NCBI GenBank assembly: GCA_036378155.1
Contig: DASUXA010000020.1
Coordinates: 1-36,925 of the forward strand
DNA: 36,925 nucleotides
Source of the DNA: DASUXA01 sp036378155
Lineage (GTDB): Bacteria > Actinomycetota > Actinomycetes > Mycobacteriales > Micromonosporaceae
Direction of reading: 5' to 3'
The notes under the pieces are model-generated. The model did not search any database and had not been told where the DNA came from. It saw only the letters and a list, made by a program, of their open reading frames with translations. Positions 6,735 to 14,691 of the stretch are shown here, in pieces; the stretch's first letter is position 1; every line of letters starts with the position of its first letter. A program made the translations under genes and the position numbers.

Positions 6735-7364
6735 ATGTCTTATCCGGTCGGACGGTCGCGGGGCGGTTGGGACCCGATCGCGGAACTCGAAGCCCTGCGC
6801 TCGGAGGTGTTCCGGCGGGTCGGTTCGGCGCTCGGCGGCACGCAACCCGGTGGAGCCGGCGGCTGGCATCCGGACGTCGAGGTCGACGAGGACGAGAACG
6901 TGTTCACCGTGGTGGCGCGGCTGCCCGGCGTGGCTCCGGACGAGGTGATGGTCGACCTGGACGACCGTGACCTGCACATCCGTGCTCGGCACGAGAAGGG
7001 CGAGGCGGAAGGCGCGAGCTCGTCGTCGGACTTCGACTACCGGGTGACGTTGCCCTCGGACGTCGACCCGGAGGGCGTCGACGCGACGATGGACCACGGC
7101 CTGCTCACCGTCACACTGCCGAAGCGGCGCCGGGCGCAGCCGCGGCGGATCAGCGTGTCGCGCGGCGGCACGATCAGCGGTACGACCGCTTCCAGCGGCG
7201 GAACGACGGCGGTGGGCGAGGCGCCGGTACCGGGTCACACGATCACGCCGCCGCAGCCGGGTACCAGTTATGTCGGTGACGCCGGGGACGCGACCCGGCA
7301 GGGTCCGGAGGGCGGCGAGACGCTGCCCGGCGAGACGGTACCGGGGGAGCACGGCCCGGCGTGA
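6735..7364 (+). CDS. Hsp20/alpha-crystallin family small heat-shock protein
   Basis: This 209-residue protein begins at ATG 6735 with AAGGAGG 6 bases upstream. The alpha-crystallin domain spans about residues 38-135: a WHPDVEVDEDENVFTVVARL start, LPGVAPDEVMVDLDDRDLHI in the middle and the closing GLLTVTLPK strand. Small heat-shock proteins are ATP-independent holdases that form oligomers and keep unfolding proteins soluble. After the domain, RRISVSRG may serve as the I-x-I-type oligomer contact, and then comes an unusually long Gly/Thr/Pro-rich tail of about 60 residues without obvious structure. Most bacterial Hsp20s are 140-160 residues, so this tail is the distinctive part. Stress neighbours (CsbD, SigB/F-type factor) fit its role. 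Confidence 0.93.
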   Translation: MSYPVGRSRGGWDPIAELEALRSEVFRRVGSALGGTQPGGAGGWHPDVEVDEDENVFTVVARLPGVAPDEVMVDLDDRDLHIRARHEKGEAEGASSSSDFDYRVTLPSDVDPEGVDATMDHGLLTVTLPKRRRAQPRRISVSRGGTISGTTASSGGTTAVGEAPVPGHTITPPQPGTSYVGDAGDATRQGPEGGETLPGETVPGEHGPA

Positions 7365-7490
7365 CCGTGCGCCGAGCCGCCCACGCGCGCCGAATTGTTG
7401 CGTTAACTGCGCTCCTGTCCGGGTCGACAGGTGCCGGTACACGAGGCTGCGGTGTCGACTTTCCTTCGCCGCCGAATCGGCTGTATGGTC

Positions 7491-7532
7491 GTCACATCGC
7501 GGGTTGAGCGCGAAACGCCCTCGCGATGTGAC
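7491..7532. promoter_or_regulatory. 11-bp inverted repeat in the long upstream region of the sigma factor gene
   Basis: GTCACATCGCG (7491-7501) and its exact complement (7522-7532) flank a 20-base spacer. The repeat begins just after a possible -10 box, TATGGT at 7484-7489, so it would overlap the transcription start. It could be an operator or a leader hairpin. The rest of the 325-base gene-free stretch 7365-7689 shows no other clear element apart from AGGAGG at 7677-7682 in front of the sigma factor start. Confidence 0.45.
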
Positions 7533-7689
7533 CGGCCCACGCTGGCCGGCGATTCGGCACTCAAGCAACGGGTGCCCAGGTGAGACGACTTGTGTCGTGA
7601 CCGCTGGTGCGCACCGTTGCGAGCTTTCTGACTCCTGTAGCGCACCACATGTGCGGCACGGCGCGGCCAGGTGCCAGGAGGAAACACCC

Positions 7690-8511
7690 ATGACCGCGAC
7701 CATCGGCGAGCAGCACGTCAGCTCCACCAGGGCCACCAACGAGCAGGACATCGCCCAACTCGACACCTCGGCGGCAGATCTGCTGCGGACCCTTGCCGCC
7801 CTGCCCGACGACCACCCGTCCCGCCCGTCGGTGCGGGCCGCGGCGATCGAGGCGTGGCTGCCGCTCGCCCGCCACCTCGCGCACCGGTTCAACGGGCGTG
7901 GCGAGCCGATCGAGGACCTGGTCCAGATCGCGACCGTCGGTCTGATCAAGGCGGTGGACCGGTTCGACGTCTCGTACGGCACCGACTTCGCCGCCTACGC
8001 GGTACCCACCATCGTCGGCGAGATCAAGCGCCACTTCCGCGACCGCACCTGGGACGTCCGGGTGCCGCGCCGGCTGCAGGAGCTGAAGCTGGACATCGGC
8101 GAGGCGAGCGACGTGCTCGCCCAGAAGCTCGGCCGTTCGCCGACGATCGCGGACCTGGCTGAACACCTCAACCGCACCGAGGAGGAAATCCTCGAGGGGC
8201 TGGAGAGCGCCCGCGCCTACAGCGCGCTGTCGTTCCAGAGCCTGGTCGGCACCGGTAACGGCGCCACCGAACTGGGCGACCTGTTCGGCGAGGAGGACGC
8301 CGAACTCGAACTCGCCGAGTTCCGGGTCGCCCTGGGTCCGGCGCTGAACGCGCTGTCGCCCCGCGAGCAGAAGATCCTCATGCTGCGGTTCTTCGGGAAC
8401 ATGACCCAGACGCAGATCGCCGAGCAGGTCGGCATCTCGCAGATGCACGTGTCGCGCCTGCTCGCCAAGGCGCTGGTGACCTTGCGCGGGCAGTTGAGCG
8501 AAGACGACTGA
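7690..8511 (+). CDS. RNA polymerase sigma factor, SigB/SigF/SigG family
   Basis: This 273-residue sigma-70 group 3 factor starts at ATG 7690 behind AGGAGG. Region 2 is seen in LARHLAHRFNGRGEPIEDL and ATVGLIKAVDRFD (about residues 58-95), with EIKRHFRDRTWDVRVPRR (about 111-128) marking the 2.4/3.0 boundary. Region 3 covers about 130-180. Region 4 closes the protein with LSPREQKILMLRF and a helix-turn-helix near 240-262 (TQTQIAEQVGISQMHVSRLL). Members direct stress, stationary-phase and envelope regulons and are often held by an anti-sigma factor; none is encoded next to it. The neighbours carrying GTTT-N15-GGGTA promoters are candidate targets. No matching promoter was found in its own upstream region, so autoregulation is not indicated. 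Confidence 0.93.
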   Translation: MTATIGEQHVSSTRATNEQDIAQLDTSAADLLRTLAALPDDHPSRPSVRAAAIEAWLPLARHLAHRFNGRGEPIEDLVQIATVGLIKAVDRFDVSYGTDFAAYAVPTIVGEIKRHFRDRTWDVRVPRRLQELKLDIGEASDVLAQKLGRSPTIADLAEHLNRTEEEILEGLESARAYSALSFQSLVGTGNGATELGDLFGEEDAELELAEFRVALGPALNALSPREQKILMLRFFGNMTQTQIAEQVGISQMHVSRLLAKALVTLRGQLSEDD

Positions 8512-8530
8512 CTTTCCGGGGTTGGGGGGT

Positions 8531-8563
8531 GTGGGCCGGCGCGCCGGGGGCGCGCCGGCCCAC
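8531..8563. terminator. Bidirectional hairpin terminator between the sigma factor and topoisomerase genes
   Basis: A perfect 15-bp stem (8531-8545 with 8549-8563) and a GGG loop lie between two converging genes. It can end the sigma factor transcript and also the long minus-strand glycan operon. Confidence 0.8.
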
Positions 8564-8595
8564 CGTTATCGGCACAGGGGAGCGGGCGGGGGACG

Positions 8596-9588
8596 TCAGG
8601 CGACGGCGCGCAGCATCTGCAGCACGGCGTCCTCCAGCTTCGGCTGCAGATCCTCGTCGCCCACCCCGCCGGGCAGCGGTACCGTCACACCCTGCTCGTA
8701 CAACTCGACGACGCGCGGGTCCACATACGACGACTTCGCCACCGCAGGCGTGTTGCCGAGTTGCTCCGCCACGCCGCGCATCACCTCAGTCACCACCTTG
8801 CGCCGCGCCCGGTCCGAGCCGCGCGGGCCCGCCTCCGCCAGCAGCACCGCCGCCAGCACGGTCGCGTGCCAGGTACGGAAGTCCTTCGCGGTCATCTCGA
8901 CGCCGCTCGCCTCGCGCAGGTACTCGTTGACGTCGTCGCTGCGCACCTCACGCCACTGCTGACCGGCCCGGTACACGAACAGCCGGTCCCCGTCGCGGCG
9001 GCGCAGGCTGCGCAGCACCGCCGCGGCGGCCGGGTCGTCGACCACGCGCACCTGGTCGATGCCGCCCTTGGCGCGGTACCGGAACACCACCCGGCCGCGC
9101 TGGAACTCCACGTGCTCGCGCAGCAGCGTCGCCACGCCGTACGACGGGTCGTCGCCGCTGGCGTACTGTTCGCTGCCCACCCGGAACAGACCCAGGTCGA
9201 TCAGCCGGGTCACCGTCGCCAGCACCCGGCGGCGGTTCAGCCCGCGACCGGCGAGATCGTCCTCGACGGTACGGCGCAGCTCCGGCAGGTGCGGCGCCAC
9301 CTCGAGGACGTGGTCGAACTTCGCTTCGTCCCGCTGGCGACGCCACTCGCTGTGGTACAGGTACTGCCGACGTCCCGCCGCGTCGGTGCCCATCGCCTGG
9401 ATGTGCCCGCGCGGGTCCGGGCAGATCCACACGTCCTTCCACGCGGGCGGGATGACCAGCGACGCGATCCGGGTCAGTTCCGCCTCGTCGGTCAGGGGCG
9501 CGCCGGTCTGGTCGCGATAGCTGAATCCCCGTCCACGCCGCACCCGGGTGTACCCGGGGCGACCGGTGCGGCTACGGCGTAGCCGCAT
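8596..9588 (-). CDS. DNA topoisomerase IB
   Basis: This 330-residue protein matches bacterial type IB topoisomerases: an N-terminal SYRDQTGAPLTDEAELTRI segment, IPPAWKDVWICPDPRGHIQA near residues 50-70, YHSEWRRQRDEAKFDH, KGGIDQV (catalytic-domain strand), DFRTWHATVLAA and the active-site Tyr288 in KSSYVDPRV. Type IB enzymes relax supercoils by a 3'-phosphotyrosyl intermediate without ATP. ATG 9588 is chosen; it overlaps the end of the upstream GT9 gene by 17 bases. An in-frame start at 9657 would lie deep inside that gene. It is the last gene of the glycan operon, an unexpected partner, and may simply ride on that transcript. Confidence 0.9.
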   Translation of the reverse strand: MRLRRSRTGRPGYTRVRRGRGFSYRDQTGAPLTDEAELTRIASLVIPPAWKDVWICPDPRGHIQAMGTDAAGRRQYLYHSEWRRQRDEAKFDHVLEVAPHLPELRRTVEDDLAGRGLNRRRVLATVTRLIDLGLFRVGSEQYASGDDPSYGVATLLREHVEFQRGRVVFRYRAKGGIDQVRVVDDPAAAAVLRSLRRRDGDRLFVYRAGQQWREVRSDDVNEYLREASGVEMTAKDFRTWHATVLAAVLLAEAGPRGSDRARRKVVTEVMRGVAEQLGNTPAVAKSSYVDPRVVELYEQGVTVPLPGGVGDEDLQPKLEDAVLQMLRAVA

Positions 9589-10582
9589 GGCGGTACCCGA
9601 CCGGCTCGTCACGCCCCGGCGCCGCGAGCTGCGCGACCTGCTCGTCACCGGCGGCAAGCGCCCGGTCGACCGCCTCGAGCACCTCGTCGACGGTCACCGC
9701 GGCGAGCGCCGGGTGGGCACCCGTCGCCGTCGACGCGCCCGGTCGACCGGCGTGTTCGCCGTGCCAGAGGACCTGGTGCCACGGGCGGCCCGGGGGAGGG
9801 CCCCACCACGCGGGCGGTACCGGACCGAACAGCACCACCGACGGGGTGCCGTACCCCGTCGCCAGGTGCGCGATGCCGGTGTCCCCGCTGACCAGCAGGC
9901 GGGCGTCGGCGACCAGGGCGGCGAGCTCGCCCAGGTCGGTACAGCCCGCCAGGTTCGCGCTGTCCGGCAGCCCGGCGAGCCGGGTGACCAGCGTGGCGAC
10001 CGGTCGCTCGCCGGGCCCGCCGGTGACCACCACATGGTGTCCGCTCGCCGACAGCGCCCGGGCGACCTCGGCGAAGCCGCGCGGCGACCAGCGCCGCGCC
10101 GGGTCCTTCGAGCCCGGATGCACGATCGTCGCCCCCATCGGATCGCCGCGCCGTACCGGCGTGTGCAGGTCCAGGTCGGTCGGGTGCGCCGCGATGCCGT
10201 ACCAGGCGAGCAGCCGGCACCACCGGTGCACCTCGTGTTCGTCCTGCTCCCAGCGCGGTCCGTCGAGGAACCCGGCAGCCGGGTTCGCGTACGCCATCAG
10301 CTCGGCGGGACGCAGCCGGGCCAGCAGCCGGTGCGACTGTGGGCCGCGTCCGTGCAGGTTGACCGCGAGTTGCGGGGGCGCGACCGGCACCGTGCGCACC
10401 CGCAGGCTGTCCACCGGTACCACCCGGTCGACCGCGCCGGTCAGGTCGGCGAGCGGGGCGAGCCAGCCCGGCGCGGCGAGCATGATCTCCTCGGTGGGCC
10501 GCGCGCCGCGCAGTCCGCGCAGCGCCGGCACGGCGGTCGCCAGATCGCCGATGCCCAACGCGCGCAGGACCAGGACACTCAC
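9572..10582 (-). CDS. Glycosyltransferase family 9 (heptosyltransferase-like)
   Basis: This 336-residue protein starts at GTG 10582, whose GTGA overlaps the SDR stop. The N-terminal VLRALGIGDLATAVPALRGL is the GT9 signature (xxGDxxxTxPxLxxL). Further hallmarks are IVHPGSKDPARRWSP near residues 145-160, VVVTGGPGERP, and LVSGDTGIAHLATGYGTPSV near 225-245. GT9 enzymes move heptose or related sugars from NDP donors onto lipid or glycan acceptors at the cytoplasmic face of the membrane. In proteobacteria they build the LPS core; this host should have no LPS, so the acceptor must be another envelope glycan or a secreted metabolite. It is one of two GT9 modules in the operon. Confidence 0.9.
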   Translation of the reverse strand: MSVLVLRALGIGDLATAVPALRGLRGARPTEEIMLAAPGWLAPLADLTGAVDRVVPVDSLRVRTVPVAPPQLAVNLHGRGPQSHRLLARLRPAELMAYANPAAGFLDGPRWEQDEHEVHRWCRLLAWYGIAAHPTDLDLHTPVRRGDPMGATIVHPGSKDPARRWSPRGFAEVARALSASGHHVVVTGGPGERPVATLVTRLAGLPDSANLAGCTDLGELAALVADARLLVSGDTGIAHLATGYGTPSVVLFGPVPPAWWGPPPGRPWHQVLWHGEHAGRPGASTATGAHPALAAVTVDEVLEAVDRALAAGDEQVAQLAAPGRDEPVGYRHAATP

Positions 10583-11259
10583 GGGTACGACGGCTCCACG
10601 CTCGGCGTCACCACGATCTCGCGTACCGCGCAGCCGGCGGGTTGACCGATCGCGAACAGCACCGCCGCGGCGACGTTGCGGGGATCGTTGAGCACCGCGT
10701 CCGGCCCCGGCTTGTACTGCTCGGTGCGCCCGTCGAAGAACGCGGTGCGCATCCCGCCCGGTACCAGCAGCGTCACGCCGTACTCGCCGGCCAGTTCGGC
10801 GGCGAGCGCCCGGGTGAAGCCGACCATGCCGAACTTCGCCGCGCAGTACGCGGTCGCGTCGCTGAGCGCCCGCAACCCCAGCGTCGAGGCGACGGTGACG
10901 ATGTGCCCGCCGGGACGCAGGTGCGGCAGCGCCGCCCGGATCACCGCCGCCGGGGCGAGCAGGTCGACGCTGACGATCCGGTCCCACTCCTCGCCCGGCA
11001 CGTCCGCCAGGCGTCCGGGCCGGTCGATCCCGGCGGCGGTCACCACCGCGTCGAAGCCGCCCGCCTGCACGGCGAGTTCGCCGACGGCACGCTCGGCGGC
11101 GCGGGTGTCGGCGAGGTCGACCAGCACGTGCGGCACGCCGTCCACCGGGCGGCGGTCCAGCGCGTACGGCTTGCCGCCGGCCTCGGTGACCGCTGCCACG
11201 ACAGCCGCGCCCAGCCCGCTCGCGGCACCGGTGACCAGCACGTTGCCGGGGTTCGTCAT
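10579..11259 (-). CDS. Classical SDR family oxidoreductase of the heptose operon
   Basis: This 226-residue protein has the classical short-chain dehydrogenase layout: T10-GAASGLG nucleotide loop, TAAG at 74-77, catalytic Ser125 with Tyr138 and Lys142 (YCAAK), and a VPGGMRTAFF segment. The family oxidises or reduces hydroxyl/keto groups using NAD(P)H. In ADP-heptose pathways the analogous step is C-6 epimerisation by HldD, which is an extended SDR of about 310 residues; this protein is too short and has classical motifs, so it is not an HldD orthologue. It may oxidise, reduce or epimerise the activated sugar. It overlaps both neighbours by 4 bases (ATGA upstream, GTGA downstream). Confidence 0.88.
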   Translation of the reverse strand: MTNPGNVLVTGAASGLGAAVVAAVTEAGGKPYALDRRPVDGVPHVLVDLADTRAAERAVGELAVQAGGFDAVVTAAGIDRPGRLADVPGEEWDRIVSVDLLAPAAVIRAALPHLRPGGHIVTVASTLGLRALSDATAYCAAKFGMVGFTRALAAELAGEYGVTLLVPGGMRTAFFDGRTEQYKPGPDAVLNDPRNVAAAVLFAIGQPAGCAVREIVVTPSVEPSYP

Positions 11260-12731
11260 GAAGCGTCTCCTTCGCCGTTGAGACGGCCCGAACGGGCCGC
11301 GCTGATCAGTCCTGACGTCGACCGGCCGGACAGGTACGGCACCACCACGGTCTGCCCGCCCCAGCCGCGGACCAGGTCCGCCTCGGGCAGTACCGGCTGG
11401 TCGTCCGGCCCGTCCAGGAAGTAGTCGCCACCTTTGACCCAGATGTCCGGGCGCAGCTGCGCCAGCAGCCGGTGCGGGGTCGTCTCGTCGAACGTGACCA
11501 CCGCGTCCACGCAGCCGAGCGCGGCGACCAGCCGGGCCCGGTCGTGCTGGTTGACGATGGGGCGCTGCGGGCCCTTCAGCTCGCGCACGCTGGCGTCGGA
11601 GTTCAGGCAGACGATCAGGCAGTCGCCGAGACCGCGCGCCGCCTGCAGGGTCGCCAGGTGACCGGCGTGCAACAGGTCGAAGCAGCCGCCGGTGGCGACG
11701 ACGGTACCGCCGCGGGAGCGGGTCGCCTCGGCCACGGCGCGCGCCGCGGCGAGTCCGACCGGCGGGCGACCGTCCACCAGCGACCGGGGCAGTCCGGTGG
11801 TCGCCCGGTCGCCCGAGGCCCAGCCACGGTCCGGGCGCCACCCGGACGCGCCGCCCGCGGCGACGAACTGCGCCGCGGAGACGACCGCCGCCTGTACCGC
11901 CTCGGACACCACCGCGCCGCGTGACAGGGCGACGGTGGCGGCGGCCGCGAAGCGGTCGCCGGCGCCGCAGGTGTCGCCGCCGTGCCGGGCAGGCGCCGGT
12001 ACCACCAGGGGGGTGGTGCCGCCGTGCGACACCAGCGCGCCGTCACCGCCGAGGGTGACCGCGATGGCGCGGGCGTCCCAGCGTTCGCGCAGCAGTTCGG
12101 CGCGGCGCGCGAGCGAGGCGAGCCGCCCGGGGCGGCGTCCGCCGTCCTCCGGTACCCGCTGCCCGAGCTCGGACTCGTTCGGGGTGACCAGGCCGGCGCC
12201 CGGTACCGGGTCGGCGCCGCGCGGATGCGGATCCCACACCAGCGACCGGCGCCGCGCGGCGCGCTGCACCGCCCGGCGTACCGCCGGCAGCGACGTCATG
12301 CCCCGCCCGTAGTCGCTGACCAGCACCGCGTTCGCGGCGTTCAGCACGCTCAGCGCCTCCGGCGGTACCTCGTCCAGCTGGTCGCGTGCCCCGGCCCGGT
12401 CGACGCGCAGCAGCACCTGCCCGCCGGCGCGGACCCGTACCTTCTCCGGGGTCGGTCCCACCATCGGCACGGCGTACACCTTGACGCCCACGTCGAGCAG
12501 CAGTTCCCGCAACCGTTCCGCGCCGGCGTCGCTACCCAGCCCGGTGACCAGCGCGACCTCGACGCCCAGCTCGGCGGCGAGGGCGGCGGCGAGCCCCGCG
12601 CCACCCGGCCGGTCCAGGCTGTCCCGCACGTCCAGCACCGGGGCGGGCGCGTCCGGGCAGAGCCGGTCGACGGTACCGGTGAGGTCCCGGTCCAGCAGCG
12701 TGTCCCCGACGACGACCAGCGGCCCCGGCAT
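11256..12731 (-). CDS. HldE/RfaE-like bifunctional sugar kinase and nucleotidyltransferase
   Basis: This 491-residue protein has two domains. Residues about 1-310 form a PfkB/ribokinase-type kinase: VVVGDTLLDRDLTG start, RPGGAGLAAALAAEL sugar-binding segment, DYGRGMTS, and the catalytic GGDTCGAGDRF motif. Residues about 340-475 form a cytidylyltransferase-like domain with GGCFDLLHAGHL (HxGH), LNSDASVRELKGPQRPI and WVKGGDY. In the HldE scheme the kinase makes heptose 1,7-bisphosphate and, after dephosphorylation by GmhB, the second domain makes ADP-heptose. All named motifs are intact. Nucleotide preference (ADP or GDP) cannot be read from the sequence. Its ATG shares one base with the SIS gene stop, and its stop overlaps the SDR start by 4 bases. 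Confidence 0.9.
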   Translation of the reverse strand: MPGPLVVVGDTLLDRDLTGTVDRLCPDAPAPVLDVRDSLDRPGGAGLAAALAAELGVEVALVTGLGSDAGAERLRELLLDVGVKVYAVPMVGPTPEKVRVRAGGQVLLRVDRAGARDQLDEVPPEALSVLNAANAVLVSDYGRGMTSLPAVRRAVQRAARRRSLVWDPHPRGADPVPGAGLVTPNESELGQRVPEDGGRRPGRLASLARRAELLRERWDARAIAVTLGGDGALVSHGGTTPLVVPAPARHGGDTCGAGDRFAAAATVALSRGAVVSEAVQAAVVSAAQFVAAGGASGWRPDRGWASGDRATTGLPRSLVDGRPPVGLAAARAVAEATRSRGGTVVATGGCFDLLHAGHLATLQAARGLGDCLIVCLNSDASVRELKGPQRPIVNQHDRARLVAALGCVDAVVTFDETTPHRLLAQLRPDIWVKGGDYFLDGPDDQPVLPEADLVRGWGGQTVVVPYLSGRSTSGLISAARSGRLNGEGDAS

Positions 12732-13465
12732 CAGTCGCCTCCCGCGCCGAGACCGGCCAGCGACGACCCGGTGGTCAGGTGCGCCGGACGCGTCCCGTCG
12801 GCGACCGACGTCACTCCGGTCGCCCGCTTGCCCAGCGTCGTCGCGCTCGGCTGCGGCTGCCCGTCGAGGGCGCCGCGGTCGGTCAACGCCAGTACCGTGG
12901 GCAGCGCCGCGTCGACGTGCTCGCACAGCAGGTGGATCGCCACCAGGTGCAGCTCCTGGACGACCTGGGACTGGTCGCTGGGTACCGCCAGCACCTCGGC
13001 GCACCGTTCCGCCAGCGGATTCGGCACCGGTCCGGTCAGCGCCCACGTCGCCATGCCCAACCCGGTCGCCGCGTCCGCCGCGGCGAGCAGGTTCGCGCTG
13101 CGTCCGCTGGTCGACAGCAGCAGCAGGACGTCGCCGGACCGGCCGTGGGCGCGTACCTGACGCGCGAACACCTCGTCGAACCCGTAGTCGTTGCCGATGG
13201 CGCTGACGCTGGACGTCTCCGCGTGCAGCGCGATCGCGGACAGCGGACGCCGGTCGTCGCGCAGCTTGCCGACCAGTTCGGCGGTCAGGTGCTGGGCTTC
13301 GGCTGCGCTGCCGCCGTTGCCGGCGACCAGCAGCCTGCCGCCGGTACCGAGCACCCACGCCAGCCGCATTCCCCAGTTCGCGAGCTGCCCCGCCTGGGCG
13401 CGAAACGGCAGCAGAGCGCCGGCAAGCGCCCCGAGGTGGTTGTCGATGATCGCGGTCCCCGTCAT
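12731..13465 (-). CDS. SIS domain sugar-phosphate isomerase, GmhA-like
   Basis: This 244-residue protein contains a SIS domain over about residues 10-195: LLVAGNGGSAAEAQHLTAEL near 45-64, SAIGNDYGFDEVFARQV near 88-104, LLLLSTSGRSANLL near 114-127 and QVVQELHLVAIHLLCEHVD near 165-185. These match phosphoheptose isomerase GmhA, including the NGGSAA, TSGRS and QxxHxxxxHxxC-type metal-site helix (HLVAIHLLCE). GmhA turns sedoheptulose 7-phosphate into heptose 7-phosphate, the first committed step of NDP-heptose synthesis. E. coli GmhA is 192 residues; the extra 45 residues at the C-terminus here are low-complexity. Gene order next to the HldE-like gene and the GmhB fusion supports the isomerase call strongly. 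Confidence 0.88.
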   Translation of the reverse strand: MTGTAIIDNHLGALAGALLPFRAQAGQLANWGMRLAWVLGTGGRLLVAGNGGSAAEAQHLTAELVGKLRDDRRPLSAIALHAETSSVSAIGNDYGFDEVFARQVRAHGRSGDVLLLLSTSGRSANLLAAADAATGLGMATWALTGPVPNPLAERCAEVLAVPSDQSQVVQELHLVAIHLLCEHVDAALPTVLALTDRGALDGQPQPSATTLGKRATGVTSVADGTRPAHLTTGSSLAGLGAGGD

Positions 13466-14691
13466 GCGGTCACCGCCCGGACCCGGACCGCCGACCGGGC
13501 GTACCGGTCGACCAGCGCGGTGTACACGCGTTGCAGCTGTTCGGCGGTGCGTCGCCAGGAGTAGCAGGTACGGGCGCGGTCCACGGCGGCGGTCGCGTAC
13601 GCCAGCCGGCGCACCGGGTCGCGCAGCAGCCGGCGCAGCGCCCCGCCCAGGGCACGCTCGTCGCGCGGCGGTACCAGCGCCCCGGTCACCCCGTCGACCA
13701 CCGTGTCGCGGAACCCGCCGACGTTGTACGCCACGACCGGCACCCCGCACGCCATCGCCTCCAGCGGGGTCAACCCGAACGGCTCGTACCACGCCGCGCA
13801 CGCCAGCACGTCGGCCGAGCGGTACCAGCGGGGCATCTCCTCCCGCCCGACACCGCCGACCAGCGTGACCCGGTCCGCCACGCCCTGCCGGCGGGCCAGG
13901 TCGCGCAGCTTCCGGGCCTGCGGATCGCCGGCCAGGTCGTCGCCGCGCGGGCCGCCCACCACGACGCATTCGGCGTCCGGCACCCAGCGCAGGGCGCGCA
14001 CCACGTCGGCGTACCCCTTGCGTTCCACCATGCGACCGACGGTGAGGATGCGCGGTCGCTCGGTACGCGGGGCGACCAGCCCCTCGGGGGCGAAGTGCCC
14101 GGCGTCGACACCGGACGGGACCAGGCTGATCCGGTCCCGGGGCACGCCGAGGGCGACCAGTTCGGCGATCTCGTCCGAGCACTGCGCGACGACCCGGTCG
14201 GCGTACCGGCCGAGCACCCGCTCGTAGCCGACCCGCTGCGGCGGGCTGGTGTCGGCGTCGCCCTGGTGGCGGCGCTTGACCGAGCCGAGGGCGTGGTACG
14301 TCAGCACGACCGGCACCCGGTACTGCGCGCGGGCGGTCAGCGCGGCCAGCCCGCTCATCCAGAAGTGCGCGTGGGTGACCTGCGGCGCCCAGTCGCCGTC
14401 GCACCAGCGCCGGCCCAGCCACTGCCCGAAGCCGCCCATGTACGGCAGCAGGTCGTCCTTGGGGATCGGCTCGGCGGGTCCGGCCGGTACGTGTTCGACG
14501 GTGACGCCGGGACCCATCGGCACCTGCGGGGGGAGTGTCGCGTCGTCGCGGCGCGTGTACACCCGCACGTCGTGCCCGAGCTGAGCCAACGCGCTGGACA
14601 GTTCCGCGACGTGCTGGTTCTGGCCGCCAGCGTCGACGCTGCCCAGCGTGGCCAGGGGGCTGGCGTGCTCAGAGATCATCGCGATCCGCAT
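13462..14691 (-). CDS. Glycosyltransferase family 4, GT-B fold
   Basis: This 409-residue protein starts at ATG 14691. The N-terminal domain opens with MRIAMISEHASPLATLG and GGQNQHVAELSSAL, as in sucrose-synthase/MshA-type GT4 enzymes. The C-terminal donor-binding domain has ILTVGRMVERKGYADVVRAL, RVTLVGGV and the E-x7-E motif EPFGLTPLEAMACGVP near residues 302-317. GT4 enzymes are retaining transferases using NDP-sugars. The GGQN pattern resembles MshA, but mshA would normally be elsewhere and the operon context points to a glycan-building transferase. It begins 16 bases inside the preceding gene and ends with an ATGA overlap into the SIS gene. Confidence 0.92.
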   Translation of the reverse strand: MRIAMISEHASPLATLGSVDAGGQNQHVAELSSALAQLGHDVRVYTRRDDATLPPQVPMGPGVTVEHVPAGPAEPIPKDDLLPYMGGFGQWLGRRWCDGDWAPQVTHAHFWMSGLAALTARAQYRVPVVLTYHALGSVKRRHQGDADTSPPQRVGYERVLGRYADRVVAQCSDEIAELVALGVPRDRISLVPSGVDAGHFAPEGLVAPRTERPRILTVGRMVERKGYADVVRALRWVPDAECVVVGGPRGDDLAGDPQARKLRDLARRQGVADRVTLVGGVGREEMPRWYRSADVLACAAWYEPFGLTPLEAMACGVPVVAYNVGGFRDTVVDGVTGALVPPRDERALGGALRRLLRDPVRRLAYATAAVDRARTCYSWRRTAEQLQRVYTALVDRYARSAVRVRAVTA

